Source: Terriglobus roseus (GTDB taxonomy: Bacteria; Acidobacteriota; Terriglobia; Terriglobales; Acidobacteriaceae). From it: DNA of 64,000 nt. A model generated the notes under the pieces. The model did no database searches, was not told the origin of the DNA, and saw only the letters and a list, made by a program, of their open reading frames with translations. Numbering within the stretch: the first letter of the stretch is position 1; every line of letters starts with the position of its first letter. The position numbers and the translations under genes are program-made. Below, piece by piece: positions 1-7,698 of this stretch. The stretch spans positions 1,488,001-1,552,000 of the forward strand of contig NZ_FNSD01000001.1 of NCBI RefSeq assembly GCF_900105625.1. The letters run 5' to 3'.

Positions 1-1
1 C

Positions 2-538
2 CCGGGCTCGTCAGACATCCTGGTCGTCCTGCTCGCCGCACAGCGGCAGGCATGGCTGCTTGTGACCGTCATCGCCACCATCGGGTCCATGGTGGGCGGT
101 GCCGTCAGCTACCAGGCAGGCGTCACCGGTGGCCTTCCCCTGATGGACAAGTATGTTCCGGCGCGCTTCCGCGACAGGCTTCACCGCTGGACGAGCGAAC
201 ACGCGCTGCTCTCCGTGGCACTGCCCGCCGTGTTGCCGCCACCAGCTCCGTTGATGCCCTTTCTGATCGCAGCGGGAGCCATGCGCATGTCGCGCAAGCG
301 CTTCTTCTGGAGCTTTACCGTCTCGCGCTTCCTGCGTCACGCCTTCTACGCCTGGCTGGGCCTGCACTACGGCCGCAAGATCATGCCGGTTTACCAACGC
401 ATCGCAGACCACTATGGCTGGATTCTGCTCGTCATCGTCTGGGGATCGGTCGGGTTTGGCGTGATCTATGCGATCGTAAAGCTGCGCCTACGTCGCCGCG
501 AGCAACAGACGACCGCCACCACCGCTGCCGCGGCATAG
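2..538 (+). CDS. VTT/DedA-like (YqaA-type) integral membrane protein, 5'-truncated
   Basis: The frame is open to the left edge of the window, so the start lies upstream and only the C-terminal 178 residues are seen. A GTG at 62 could serve as an internal start, but the residues before it (SSDILVVLLAAQ) look like part of a membrane segment. A Gly-rich stretch (GSMVGGAVSY), a PPPAPLMPFLIAAGAMRM motif and hydrophobic segments near both ends resemble the VTT domain of DedA/YqaA membrane proteins, which are tied to lipid scrambling or membrane homeostasis. The exact substrate cannot be told from sequence. The gene is followed by a repeat-bearing spacer. Confidence 0.7.
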   Translation, partial: PGSSDILVVLLAAQRQAWLLVTVIATIGSMVGGAVSYQAGVTGGLPLMDKYVPARFRDRLHRWTSEHALLSVALPAVLPPPAPLMPFLIAAGAMRMSRKRFFWSFTVSRFLRHAFYAWLGLHYGRKIMPVYQRIADHYGWILLVIVWGSVGFGVIYAIVKLRLRRREQQTTATTAAAA

Positions 539-824
539 CAATCTCACCGATCAGTTTCCGTCATCTTGAGCAAAGCGAAGAACCCGAAGATCTTCGCCGG
601 CACAAATAGAACTCCAAGGTTTCTCAGAATGACTGGGTGCCCCATGTCTCGCTTTGAGACATAGGTTCCGCAGCACTAGCGGTTGCAAGATGAGAACCTA
701 CCTCCCTGCAGGACGTGGCACTCTTCTCTACTGCGCCGGGTGCCCCATTCATGCACACCTCTTGCGCATGAGTGGATGTTGCTCGGATCTGAACCCGGCA
801 ATCCTGAAAAACGATCGCGAGGCC
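539..824. repeat. Intergenic spacer with two hairpin repeats, no gene
   Basis: I see no credible coding region here. The spacer begins with a 'gtcatcttgagcaaagcgaag' type sequence around 560-580, of a kind that recurs in spacers of many GC-rich genomes. It also carries two copies of the 'gtgcccca' hairpin family found elsewhere in this window: 635-665, with arms atgtctc and gagacat, and 737-777, built on cattcatgca and tgcgcatgag. Short ORFs over both strands have poor codon use and no recognisable motif. Confidence 0.5.
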
Positions 825-856
825 CAAAAAACAGGCTCGACCGAAGCCGAGCCCTG
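825..856 (-). terminator. Rho-independent terminator of fabH
   Basis: On the minus strand, just past the fabH stop, GGCTCG and CGAGCC pair across a short loop and are followed by six Ts (the run of A at 826-831 on the + strand). This is a standard intrinsic terminator layout. Confidence 0.7.
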
Positions 857-879
857 TTCCCTATCGCTGTTCCCTGAAC

Positions 880-1929
880 CTAGAACTCCCAGCGCAGCAG
901 CGTGGCGCCGACCGTGAACCCGGCTCCAACGCTCGCGAGCAGAACCAGATCGCCCTTCTTCAGGCGGTTCTCTTCAAGAGCGGTTCCCATCGCCAGCGGA
1001 ATCGTGCCGCCGGTGGTGTTGCCATAGCGATCGATGTTGATGACGACGCGATCCTCCGACAAGCCCAGGCGCTCTGCCGTGGCAAGGATGATGCGTTTGT
1101 TGGCCTGATGCGGGATGAACGCCGCCAGCTCCGAACCAAGCACACCATTGGCCTGCAGCACATGTTCGCTGGCTTCCATCATCTTGCGCACGGCAAACTT
1201 GTAGACCGTCTGCCCCTCCTGCTTGATGAAGTGCTGCCGAGCCGCAACCGTCTCCGCACTGGGTGGATGCAGACTACCGCCCGCAGGCATGCACAATGCC
1301 GAGCCACCCGAGCCATCGACCTCGTGGTAGAAGTCGATCAGGCCAACCTCGCCCTCTTCGCACGGCTCCAGCAGAACACATCCGGCGCCATCACCGAACA
1401 GGATGCACGTGGCACGGTCGGTGTAATCCACAATGGAACTCATCGTGTCCGCGCCGATCACCAGGACCTTCTTGTGCGCGCCACTCTGGATGAACTGCGC
1501 ACCGACCTGCAGCGAATACGTAAACGCCGAGCAGGCGGCAGACAGATCGAAGCCCCAGGCCTTGCTCGCACCAAGCTTGTTCTGCACCAGGCAGGCAGTC
1601 GCCGGGAAGAGCATGTCCGGCGTGACCGTGCCCACAATGATGCAATCGATCTCGCTGGCATCAATACCGCGCCTGGCGAGGCATACCTTCGCGGCCTCCA
1701 CAGCCATGTCGCTGGTGGCAACACCGGCGTCGACGACGTGACGCTCGCGGATACCAGTGCGTTCCATGATCCATTGGTCGTTCGTCTCGACCATCCGCTC
1801 CATATCGGCGTTGGTCAGCACACGGGGCGGAACATAGGTCCCGACAGACGAAATTTTGGCGCGAGCAGCAACGCGCGGCTTCAACTGCAGACTCAACTGG
1901 CTTTCCTCCGCGCCGGCTAAACAGCGCAT
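880..1929 (-). CDS. fabH: 3-oxoacyl-[ACP] synthase III (KAS III)
   Basis: FabH starts type II fatty acid synthesis in the cytoplasm by condensing an acyl-CoA primer with malonyl-ACP. The catalytic triad is present: Cys133 in AACSAFTYS, His274 in PHQANKR and Asn304 in YGNTTGG, with the usual His-Asn spacing of 30. The ATG at 1929 is chosen because AAGGAT lies about five bases upstream and the family N-terminus ([15 protein letters not shown]) follows within 25 residues. The frame stays open upstream to 2184 only because of a 54-base tandem repeat, which is not coding. At 349 residues it is slightly longer than the usual 315-335. Confidence 0.95.
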   Translation of the reverse strand: MRCLAGAEESQLSLQLKPRVAARAKISSVGTYVPPRVLTNADMERMVETNDQWIMERTGIRERHVVDAGVATSDMAVEAAKVCLARRGIDASEIDCIIVGTVTPDMLFPATACLVQNKLGASKAWGFDLSAACSAFTYSLQVGAQFIQSGAHKKVLVIGADTMSSIVDYTDRATCILFGDGAGCVLLEPCEEGEVGLIDFYHEVDGSGGSALCMPAGGSLHPPSAETVAARQHFIKQEGQTVYKFAVRKMMEASEHVLQANGVLGSELAAFIPHQANKRIILATAERLGLSEDRVVINIDRYGNTTGGTIPLAMGTALEENRLKKGDLVLLASVGAGFTVGATLLRWEF

Positions 1930-2055
1930 GAATATCCTTGTTGAGCATACCGCTTCGCCCCGTCGACGGTGCAAATGGCCCCAACGACGCATGCCGTTAC
2001 CCGCCAACTGCAGACGGACGAGCGCCCCATCCAGGCAGCAGCCAATTGTGGATGT

Positions 2056-2189
2056 AAAAAGCGCCGGGTGACCCACTGCGCTGCGCGTTCCAAATTGTAT
2101 TGGGAAAAGAAAAAGCGCCGGGTGACCCACTGCGCTGCGCGTTCCAAATTGTATTGGGAAAAGAAAAAGCGCCGGGTGACCCACTGCGC
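2056..2189. repeat. 54-bp tandem repeat duplicating the SRP RNA 3' end
   Basis: The stretch gcgccgggtgacccactgcg starts at 2061, 2115 and 2169, an exact period of 54 bases, with tgcgcgttccaaattgtat and gggaaaagaaaaa between copies. The copy at 2169 is the 3' strand of the SRP RNA terminal helix; the other two are duplicates lying downstream of that gene. Because 54 is divisible by three, one minus-strand frame stays open through it and gives a misleading 18-residue peptide repeat. Confidence 0.95.
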
Positions 2190-2264
2190 ACTCAAGAGCC
2201 TGCTACCGTTGCTTCCTTCCGGACCTGGCGGGGTTTGCAGGAGTGAGTCGCGTAGGACCCGGCA
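2171..2264 (-). ncRNA. ffs: Signal recognition particle RNA (4.5S, small bacterial type)
   Basis: Read on the minus strand, the segment holds the conserved SRP apical domain: CAGGTCCGGAAGGAAGCA followed by a closing pyrimidine/purine helix, which binds Ffh. The 5' end (GCCGGGTCC at 2263-2255) pairs with the 3' end (GGGTCACCCGGC ending at 2171) to close a rod of about 94 nt, the expected size for the small bacterial form. The RNA works with Ffh and FtsY in co-translational membrane targeting. The ends are set by the terminal helix and may be off by a few bases. The 3' strand of this helix lies inside the 54-bp tandem repeat. Confidence 0.92.
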
Positions 2265-2647
2265 CTCCTTCAGTCTACCATCGCGAGCGGGTCTCGAACC
2301 GGTTGCCTCAAAGCCAGTCGAGATGTCTCACCTTTGAGACGTGGAATCGTTCGGACGAAAGAGATGTCGAGCGCCCAGAATCCTCCGTGTTCGGAAGGGC
2401 ACAGCTTCAGCGGTGGCAAAACTATCGCCCTGCAAATCGGGGCTTCAGCCCCTGAGGTACGCTTTCGCTCGTGCTCACTTGGAAGAGAGCTAAGCCTCAG
2501 TGGCTAGAGCCGGCCTTCAATCCAGGGTGCCTTGGCACTGCCAAAGGAGTGCCCTTACGATTGACATAGGCTCGGTGCACCCAATCCGTCCCTTTCCAAA
2601 ACCCTTGCAACTTGCCGCAGCAATCGCGACCCTCTAACGTGAAGTCC
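2265..2647. other. Spacer between SRP RNA and pectinesterase, no gene seen
   Basis: No ORF with coding character was found. The spacer must contain the SRP RNA promoter reading leftward, but I could not pick out a convincing -35/-10 pair. It holds two repeat-like hairpins: 2320-2345 (gatgtctc/gagacgtg) and 2438-2454 (ggggcttcagcccc), members of the two intergenic repeat families of this window. Confidence 0.4.
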
Positions 2648-3661
2648 ATGCGCGTCCTCGCCTTGCTGCCACTCGTCGTTGCCCTGACGGCTCATGCGGC
2701 CGACATCACTGTCCTCGTACGTCCCGGTGTTGCACCCGGCGGCACGGTAGAGTTCCCGACGATCCAGAACGCCATCGACCACGCACCGGAACCGACGAAC
2801 GGCGGCCGCGTCACGATCCGCATCACGCCCGGCACCTATAACGAACGCCTCTGGATCCCGCAGAACCGCCCCAACCTGACGCTCGTCGGTCTGGGCACCA
2901 GGCCGGAAGACACCGTCATTACCTCCGACCACTTCGCCAAGACATCGGGCGGCACCTTCTTCACCGAAACGGTCGAGGTCAACGGCAACGGCTTCGCGGC
3001 GGTCAACCTCACCTTCGCCAACACCTCCGGCAACGTTGGCCAAGCTGTTGCGGTCTCCGTGCTGGCGGATAAGTCGATCTTCAAACGCTGCCGCTTTCTC
3101 GGCTACCAAGACACGCTCTTCGCCAATTACGGTCGGCAATACTACGTCGACAGCTACATTGAAGGCGCCGTGGATTACGTCTTCGGCAATGCCACCGCGG
3201 TCTTCGACCGAGTCGAGTTACACACTGTCGCGCCCGGCTACATCACCGCGCAAAGCCGCCTTCGCGCCGACGAGCCGACCGGCTACGTCATCCGCAACAG
3301 CCACCTGACCTTCGCGCCCGGCGCCGAAGGCACCGCCATGACCGACAACGCCGCGAAGAAATCCGCCCATGGAGTCTTCCTCGGCCGCCCCTGGCGCCCC
3401 TACTCCCGCGTGATCTTCCTAAACACGCAGATCGACAAGGGGCTGGAACCGGCGGGCTGGTCCGACTGGAACAACGGCAACGTCCTCGCCACAGCCTTCT
3501 ACGCAGAGGACGGCTCCGGCGGTCCCGGCGCCGTCACCGCTACACGTACGCCCTTCGCCAAGCACCTTACCTCGACGCAGCGCCGCGATTTCGAGACCCG
3601 CACGTTCCTAGGCGGCGCCGACCACTGGAACCCCGAAGCCGAAGCGGCCAAACTGCCCTGA
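2648..3661 (+). CDS. Secreted pectinesterase (carbohydrate esterase family 8)
   Basis: A right-handed beta-helix esterase that removes methyl groups from pectin. Residues 1-20 (MRVLALLPLVVALTAHAADI) form a signal peptide, pointing to export. Family landmarks are in order: GQAVA, the proton-donor Asp155 in YQDTL, the nucleophile Asp176 in DYVFGNA and the substrate Arg247 in GRPWRPYSR. At 337 residues it matches single-domain bacterial enzymes. The frame is open a further 12 codons upstream, but the ATG at 2648 begins the signal peptide. It stands alone among repeat-bearing spacers, so a plant-polymer role is inferred from the family only. Confidence 0.92.
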   Translation: MRVLALLPLVVALTAHAADITVLVRPGVAPGGTVEFPTIQNAIDHAPEPTNGGRVTIRITPGTYNERLWIPQNRPNLTLVGLGTRPEDTVITSDHFAKTSGGTFFTETVEVNGNGFAAVNLTFANTSGNVGQAVAVSVLADKSIFKRCRFLGYQDTLFANYGRQYYVDSYIEGAVDYVFGNATAVFDRVELHTVAPGYITAQSRLRADEPTGYVIRNSHLTFAPGAEGTAMTDNAAKKSAHGVFLGRPWRPYSRVIFLNTQIDKGLEPAGWSDWNNGNVLATAFYAEDGSGGPGAVTATRTPFAKHLTSTQRRDFETRTFLGGADHWNPEAEAAKLP

Positions 3662-3678
3662 CAGTCACCGAACCGGTG

Positions 3679-3712
3679 CCCCCTTCATGCGCGCTCTTGC
3701 GCATGAAGGGGG
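3679..3712. repeat. Hairpin repeat of the 'gtgcccca' family
   Basis: A perfect 14-bp stem, cccccttcatgcgc against gcgcatgaaggggg, closed by the six-base loop gctctt. It is followed by gatctcgcgcgaagcgcgacc, a tail also seen after other copies in this window. There is no T-run, so it is not a classic terminator. Confidence 0.8.
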
Positions 3713-3866
3713 ATCTCGCGCGAAGCGCGACCCTCTAAATCCTGAAACCCACTCATGACGACGGAGCCGTGATGAATGGGGCACCCGTTTCGGTGGTCGT
3801 CCAAATACGTGTCAAGGCCTTGGGACCGTTGGTCGTTTATCGTGAGCGATTTACACCCGCCAATAA

Positions 3867-3888
3867 TTTCCCGGGAAAACGCTACAAT
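3867..3888 (+). promoter_or_regulatory. Palindrome next to a -10-like hexamer, possible rimO promoter/operator
   Basis: tttcccgggaaa (3867-3878) is a perfect 12-bp palindrome, and TACAAT (3883-3888) resembles a sigma-70 -10 box five bases later. No good -35 hexamer is found at 16-18 bases, so assignment as the rimO promoter is tentative. Confidence 0.3.
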
Positions 3889-4114
3889 AGATGGTGTGAT
3901 CTAGCGATTGCAGCGTGGTTGGCGGACTGGACTGTGATCGCTAACTCCAATCGAATCAGTTTTCTTTGCGCGTGGGTCTGTCCTTTTAGCGGGAGACGCG
4001 CACGAAGTCCTTTCGAAACTCATTTTGCGAAAAGCAAGGGCGAGGGGTATCCCCTCCCATAAGGCGACGCGCGTGCCCATAGAACTCGTAGAACAGATCG
4101 ATAAACTTACTCCC

Positions 4115-5827
4115 ATGCCGGAACGTCCGCGCATTGGTTTCGTGTCCCTTGGCTGTCCCAAGAACCTGGTCGACAGCGAAGTCATGATGGGCATGGTGCA
4201 TCACGCCGGCGCGGAGCTGACGCCTGCTGCGGAAGACGCCGACATCATCGTCGTGAACACCTGCAGCTTCATCGACAGCGCGAAACAGGAGAGTGTGAAC
4301 ACCATCCTCGAGATGGTCGCGCACAAAACCGGTGGCCGCGCCCGCAAGCTCATCGTCACCGGCTGCCTCGTCGAACGCTACCGCGACGAGATCCAGAAGA
4401 ACATCCCAGAGGTCGATGCGGTCCTTGGCACCGGCGAGCTCGACGGCATCCTGCGCGCCGCGGGCCTGACACCGAAGCCCGTGCCGCAGAGTGGACCGTT
4501 CAACATCCTCAGCGAGTCAGCGAGTCAGCAAGTCGGCAACTCAGCTACGCCGGTCAATGGCGATCCTTCGATGGCTCAACTGGAGCACGGCGCCGTCGCG
4601 GTCAACGCGCATTCGCATGATCATGTGCATCTGGAACTCGGTGGCGCTGCCGCCCTCCAGGTGGAAGCAGCTCAGGGTAATCTCTCGTCCGCCAGCATCG
4701 CGGAGAGCAACCTGATCGACCGCGCCTCCAGCGCCGTGCGCAAGCACTCGCAGATGGACGTGCCGCAGCAGACCTCGCGCCCCGAAGGCGACCTGCGCGA
4801 GCGCAATGGCCGCTTCAATCGCGACGCCTGGGACGGCGCCACCGCCGAGCTGCCAAGCTACCTGTACAGCGACGACACACCGCGCATCCTGACCACGCCG
4901 CGCGCGTCGGCATACATCAAGATCGCCGAGGGCTGCGATCATCCCTGCGGCTTCTGCATCATCCCGCAGCTGCGCGGCAAGTTCCGCTCGCGCCGTATCT
5001 CGTCGATCCTGAACGAGGCCGAAAACCTGATGCGTCAGGGCGTCCGCGAGTTCACACTGATCGGCCAGGACACTACCTGCTTCGGTGAAGACCTCGGCCT
5101 GCGCGACGGCTTGGCAACGCTGCTCGAAGCACTCGCGACCATGCACGTCGAAGGCATCGGCAAGATCAAGTGGCTGCGCTTCCTCTATGCCTACCCGAAC
5201 AAGGTCACGACGAAGCTGCTCGAAACCATCGCCGCCCACGACAACATTGCGAAGTACCTCGATGTGCCGCTGCAGCACGCAGCGCCCGCGACACTGAAGC
5301 GTATGAAGAGAGGCGGCTCCGGCGACATCTTCCTCAGGATGATTGATAAGGCTCGGACTATCGTCCCCGGCATCGCAATCCGTACCGCGTTCATCGTCGG
5401 CTTCCCCGGCGAGACGGACGCGGAGTTCGAGGAACTTGAGAGCTTCATCAAGGCTGCAAAGATCGACTGGCTCGGTGTCTTCAGCTACTCCGACGAAGAA
5501 GGCGCAGCAGCCTTCGACCTGGGCGAGAAGGTGCCCAAGCGCACCATCGAAGCCCGCCGCCGCCGCCTGATGCGCACCCAGCTCAAGATCAGCGCCAAGG
5601 CACGCGCAGCGCAGGTCGGCCGCGAGGTCGAAGTGCTGGTCGAAGGCCCAAGCGAAGAGACCGAGCTTCTCTGGCAGGCACGCACCATGCAGCAGGCCCC
5701 GGAGATCGACGGTCACGTCCTCATCAACGACTTCGGAGACCGAGAAGCGCTCGTCCCCGGTACCTTCTACCGAGCCGAAATCACCGAAGCGCACGATTAC
5801 GACGTGGTTGCGCGCATTCTCGACTAG
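4115..5827 (+). CDS. rimO: Ribosomal protein S12 methylthiotransferase RimO
   Basis: A radical-SAM enzyme that methylthiolates an Asp of ribosomal protein S12. The N-terminal UPF0004 domain has its three cluster cysteines (GCPKN, NTCSF, TGCLVERY). The radical-SAM motif CDHPCGFC (CX3CX2C) starts near residue 274 and a C-terminal TRAM domain follows. Between the first two domains, around residues 120-243, lies an insertion of about 120 residues, making the protein 570 residues instead of the usual 430-450. The ATG at 4115 gives the normal N-terminus (MPERPRIGFVSLGCPKN); a GTG at 4073 with AAGG upstream is an alternative. Confidence 0.93.
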   Translation: MPERPRIGFVSLGCPKNLVDSEVMMGMVHHAGAELTPAAEDADIIVVNTCSFIDSAKQESVNTILEMVAHKTGGRARKLIVTGCLVERYRDEIQKNIPEVDAVLGTGELDGILRAAGLTPKPVPQSGPFNILSESASQQVGNSATPVNGDPSMAQLEHGAVAVNAHSHDHVHLELGGAAALQVEAAQGNLSSASIAESNLIDRASSAVRKHSQMDVPQQTSRPEGDLRERNGRFNRDAWDGATAELPSYLYSDDTPRILTTPRASAYIKIAEGCDHPCGFCIIPQLRGKFRSRRISSILNEAENLMRQGVREFTLIGQDTTCFGEDLGLRDGLATLLEALATMHVEGIGKIKWLRFLYAYPNKVTTKLLETIAAHDNIAKYLDVPLQHAAPATLKRMKRGGSGDIFLRMIDKARTIVPGIAIRTAFIVGFPGETDAEFEELESFIKAAKIDWLGVFSYSDEEGAAAFDLGEKVPKRTIEARRRRLMRTQLKISAKARAAQVGREVEVLVEGPSEETELLWQARTMQQAPEIDGHVLINDFGDREALVPGTFYRAEITEAHDYDVVARILD

Positions 5828-5898
5828 CCCATCTGCTCGCGACTTCATCGTGACTTCTTCCGCACGAGAGACCATCGCGCGGAAGCCGCGAGCTATCC

Positions 5899-5960
5899 TA
5901 GCCCAGGGCGACGCCCTGGGTTAACGTCCCAAACGCGCGACGGCGGCCTGAAGGCCCACG
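5899..5960. repeat. GC-rich hairpin repeat, 'cagggc..gccctggg' family
   Basis: Contains gcccagggcgacgccctggg, a hairpin with a short loop, followed by ggcggcctgaaggccc. The same pair of elements recurs near 18,105-18,277 and 21,205-21,299. It sits between rimO and the next gene. Confidence 0.7.
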
Positions 5961-5988
5961 CTAATTCTCACGAGGAACGACACGATAT

Positions 5989-6423
5989 ATGGCAACACCA
6001 GCAGATGCAGACATCATCCTGAAGCTCTACGACCTCCGCCGCGAAGAAGTCATGCGCAAGGCGCGCAACTACGTCGGTATGGAGTTCTGGCCGACAACCG
6101 TGGATGAGTTCAAGGAGATCCACAAGCCGACAAACCCGAACAACGTCTACTGGCGCCAGGTGATCAGTTTCTGGGAAGGCATGGCGCAGCTGCCGCTGCA
6201 TGGCGCCGTCGATGCCGAACTCTACCTTGCAACACAAGGCGAAGCCTTGTTCCTCCGCGCCAAGTTTGCCGACATCTCGGAAGAGGCAACCGGCAACACC
6301 TTCATGCCCAGCACCAAGAAGCTGGTCGACGCCAGTGAGAAGGCTCAGGCCATGTTCGAAGGCGTTAAGAAGAACCTTGCTGCCCGCCGCGCACAGATGA
6401 CCGCTGCCAAGGCGACCGCGTAA
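5989..6423 (+). CDS. Conserved hypothetical protein, 144 residues
   Basis: I do not recognise this family. It is a soluble, charged protein without a signal peptide: a helical N-terminus (ADIILKLYDLRREEVMRKARNYVG), a Trp-rich middle (EFWP, VYWRQVISFWEG) and a Lys/Ala-rich C-terminal helix. Codon use matches its neighbours. The ATG at 5989 follows CACGAGGAACGACACGATAT, which offers a GAGGA ribosome site at a rather long distance. It ends three bases before the next ATG, so the two are probably co-transcribed and translationally coupled. Confidence 0.8.
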   Translation: MATPADADIILKLYDLRREEVMRKARNYVGMEFWPTTVDEFKEIHKPTNPNNVYWRQVISFWEGMAQLPLHGAVDAELYLATQGEALFLRAKFADISEEATGNTFMPSTKKLVDASEKAQAMFEGVKKNLAARRAQMTAAKATA

Positions 6424-6426
6424 ATC

Positions 6427-6897
6427 ATGTCCACGACACTGCCCAGCCCGAAGTTCCGCGACGGCGCAAAGCGCCTGCTTGCCGGATCGCTGCAGACGCA
6501 CACCATTGCGGTTGCTGCGGAGTCGATCCCCGTGCAATGGGGCGACTTCTTCGCGCTGGACGTGCCGGAGATTCATACCGCCAGCGTGACCTACGGTGTA
6601 GTCATCCGCGCGGACGACGAGACCATGGACTACATGTGTGCGATCGAAGTGCCGAGCTTTGACGGTGTGCGTTCGCCGCATCGCGAGACGCTGCCTGCAG
6701 CACGCTATGTCGTCTTCACCATCGACGGCCTCGAGCACATCGGCGAACAATGGTCAGCGATCTACGCAAGCTGGCTGCCGACTTCCGGCTACAACCTTGC
6801 AAAGTCGCCGGCCTTTGAGCGCTACGATGATCGCTACGACCCTGAATCTGAGACAGGTCCCATCGAACTGTGGGTACCGGTCGAACCCGTGAGCTAG
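6427..6897 (+). CDS. GyrI-like / AraC effector-binding-domain protein
   Basis: Single-domain protein of 156 residues resembling the small-molecule-binding domain of Rob, SbmC/GyrI and BmrR-type regulators. The telling part is the C-terminal half: RYVVFTIDGLEHIGEQWSAI, then SWLPTSGY, FERYDDRYDP and IELWVPV, which fits the family's 'aWLP.SGY..a....fE.Y....DP' pattern. No DNA-binding domain is attached, so it may bind a ligand or a partner protein rather than DNA. It sits five bases before yacG, itself a gyrase inhibitor, a context that fits a GyrI-like role but does not prove it. Confidence 0.75.
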   Translation: MSTTLPSPKFRDGAKRLLAGSLQTHTIAVAAESIPVQWGDFFALDVPEIHTASVTYGVVIRADDETMDYMCAIEVPSFDGVRSPHRETLPAARYVVFTIDGLEHIGEQWSAIYASWLPTSGYNLAKSPAFERYDDRYDPESETGPIELWVPVEPVS

Positions 6898-6901
6898 CAC
6901 A

Positions 6902-7105
6902 ATGTCCAACAAAGCACTGCACTGCCCGACATGCAAAAAAACCGTGACAGCCGACAACCCAGACTTCCCCTTCTGCAGTGATCGCTGCCGCATTATCGAC
7001 CTCGGCAAGTGGGCCAGCGGAGACTACAAGATCACTTCGCCCATTCACGATCCCGATCTGCTGGAAGACCTCGTCCGCGAGCAGAACCGCAGCAGTGAGA
7101 CCTAG
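6902..7105 (+). CDS. yacG: DNA gyrase inhibitor YacG, zinc-binding
   Basis: Small cytoplasmic zinc protein of 67 residues that binds GyrB and inhibits gyrase in the characterised family member. The zinc ligands are CPTC near the N-terminus and CSDRC about 20 residues later, followed by the family's RCRIIDLGKWASGDYKI segment. Its length matches the family. It lies between the GyrI-like gene and pgpA in a tight same-strand run. Confidence 0.92.
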   Translation: MSNKALHCPTCKKTVTADNPDFPFCSDRCRIIDLGKWASGDYKITSPIHDPDLLEDLVREQNRSSET

Positions 7106-7108
7106 GGC

Positions 7109-7660
7109 GTGAGTGCAGAAGGTAACTATGACGGACCTGCGGCCGGTCTCGCCGGCGTAAAGCGCACACGCTGGGCGTGGATTGCAGGCACCTTCTTCGG
7201 TGCGGGTCTCATGAAGCCCGGCCCCGGGACGTATGGGTCCGTTGCCGCCACGCTGATCTGGTTTGCCGTCGCGCGCCACGTGCCGCTGCACTGGCTGCCG
7301 CTGATCACGCTGGGTATGGCCGGGCTGGCAACGCTCGTTGGCATCCCGGCAGCAACGCGCGTCGCTCAGGAGAGCGGTCGCAAGGACCCACAGATCGTCG
7401 TGATCGACGAGGTGGCGGGACAGTGGCTGACGCTGGTCTTCTGCCTGCCCCAGATGCCCTTCGCCCTCCTGGGCCTGGTCTGCTTCCGCGTCTTCGATAT
7501 CCTGAAGCCGCCGCCGATCCGCCGGCTGGAGAAACTGCCCGCAGGCACAGGCATCATGGTCGATGACCTTGGCGCAGGCGTCTACGCGCTGATCCTGCAG
7601 ACCGTGATGCAGCAGGCATACATCGTCTGGCAGATTGCCGCGAACGCGCCGAAGCATTAG
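7109..7660 (+). CDS. pgpA: Phosphatidylglycerophosphatase A
   Basis: Membrane enzyme that dephosphorylates phosphatidylglycerophosphate to phosphatidylglycerol. The PgpA motif LMKPGPGTYGS is followed by the acidic DEVAGQWLTL and a C-terminal membrane region with DDLGAGVYA. At 183 residues the length is normal. The start is a GTG three bases after the yacG stop; no in-frame ATG precedes the conserved region. It belongs functionally with plsY and gpsA further along the same strand. Confidence 0.92.
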   Translation: MSAEGNYDGPAAGLAGVKRTRWAWIAGTFFGAGLMKPGPGTYGSVAATLIWFAVARHVPLHWLPLITLGMAGLATLVGIPAATRVAQESGRKDPQIVVIDEVAGQWLTLVFCLPQMPFALLGLVCFRVFDILKPPPIRRLEKLPAGTGIMVDDLGAGVYALILQTVMQQAYIVWQIAANAPKH

Positions 7661-7698
7661 CCGTTTGCACCGAAGATGTCGCAGGCATACCCTGAAAG

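Larger units (their letters stand above)
3662..4114. other. Spacer before rimO with one hairpin repeat; no gene seen
   Basis: Apart from the hairpin at 3679-3712 and the palindrome plus -10-like hexamer at 3867-3888, nothing recognisable was found. A plus-strand frame open from 3769 to 4062 has rare-codon-rich, non-repetitive content and no motif, and I do not regard it as a gene. The spacer probably holds the rimO promoter. Confidence 0.4.

Noticed and set aside
1930-2184. N-terminal extension of fabH containing an 18-residue repeat ([18 protein letters not shown])
   Set aside because: It is the 54-bp tandem repeat and the SRP RNA 3' end read in frame; the ribosome site and family N-terminus place the start at 1929.
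2281-2345. tRNA-like stretch on the minus strand (ggttcgagacccgc)
   Set aside because: The T-arm and acceptor bases do not pair and no anticodon arm can be folded.
3769-4062. 97-codon open frame before rimO
   Set aside because: No motif, poor codon use and no ribosome site; it overlaps the palindrome and the rimO 5' region.
4541-5875. 444-codon minus-strand open frame opposite rimO
   Set aside because: A shadow of rimO: composition follows the antisense of its codons and no motif is present.
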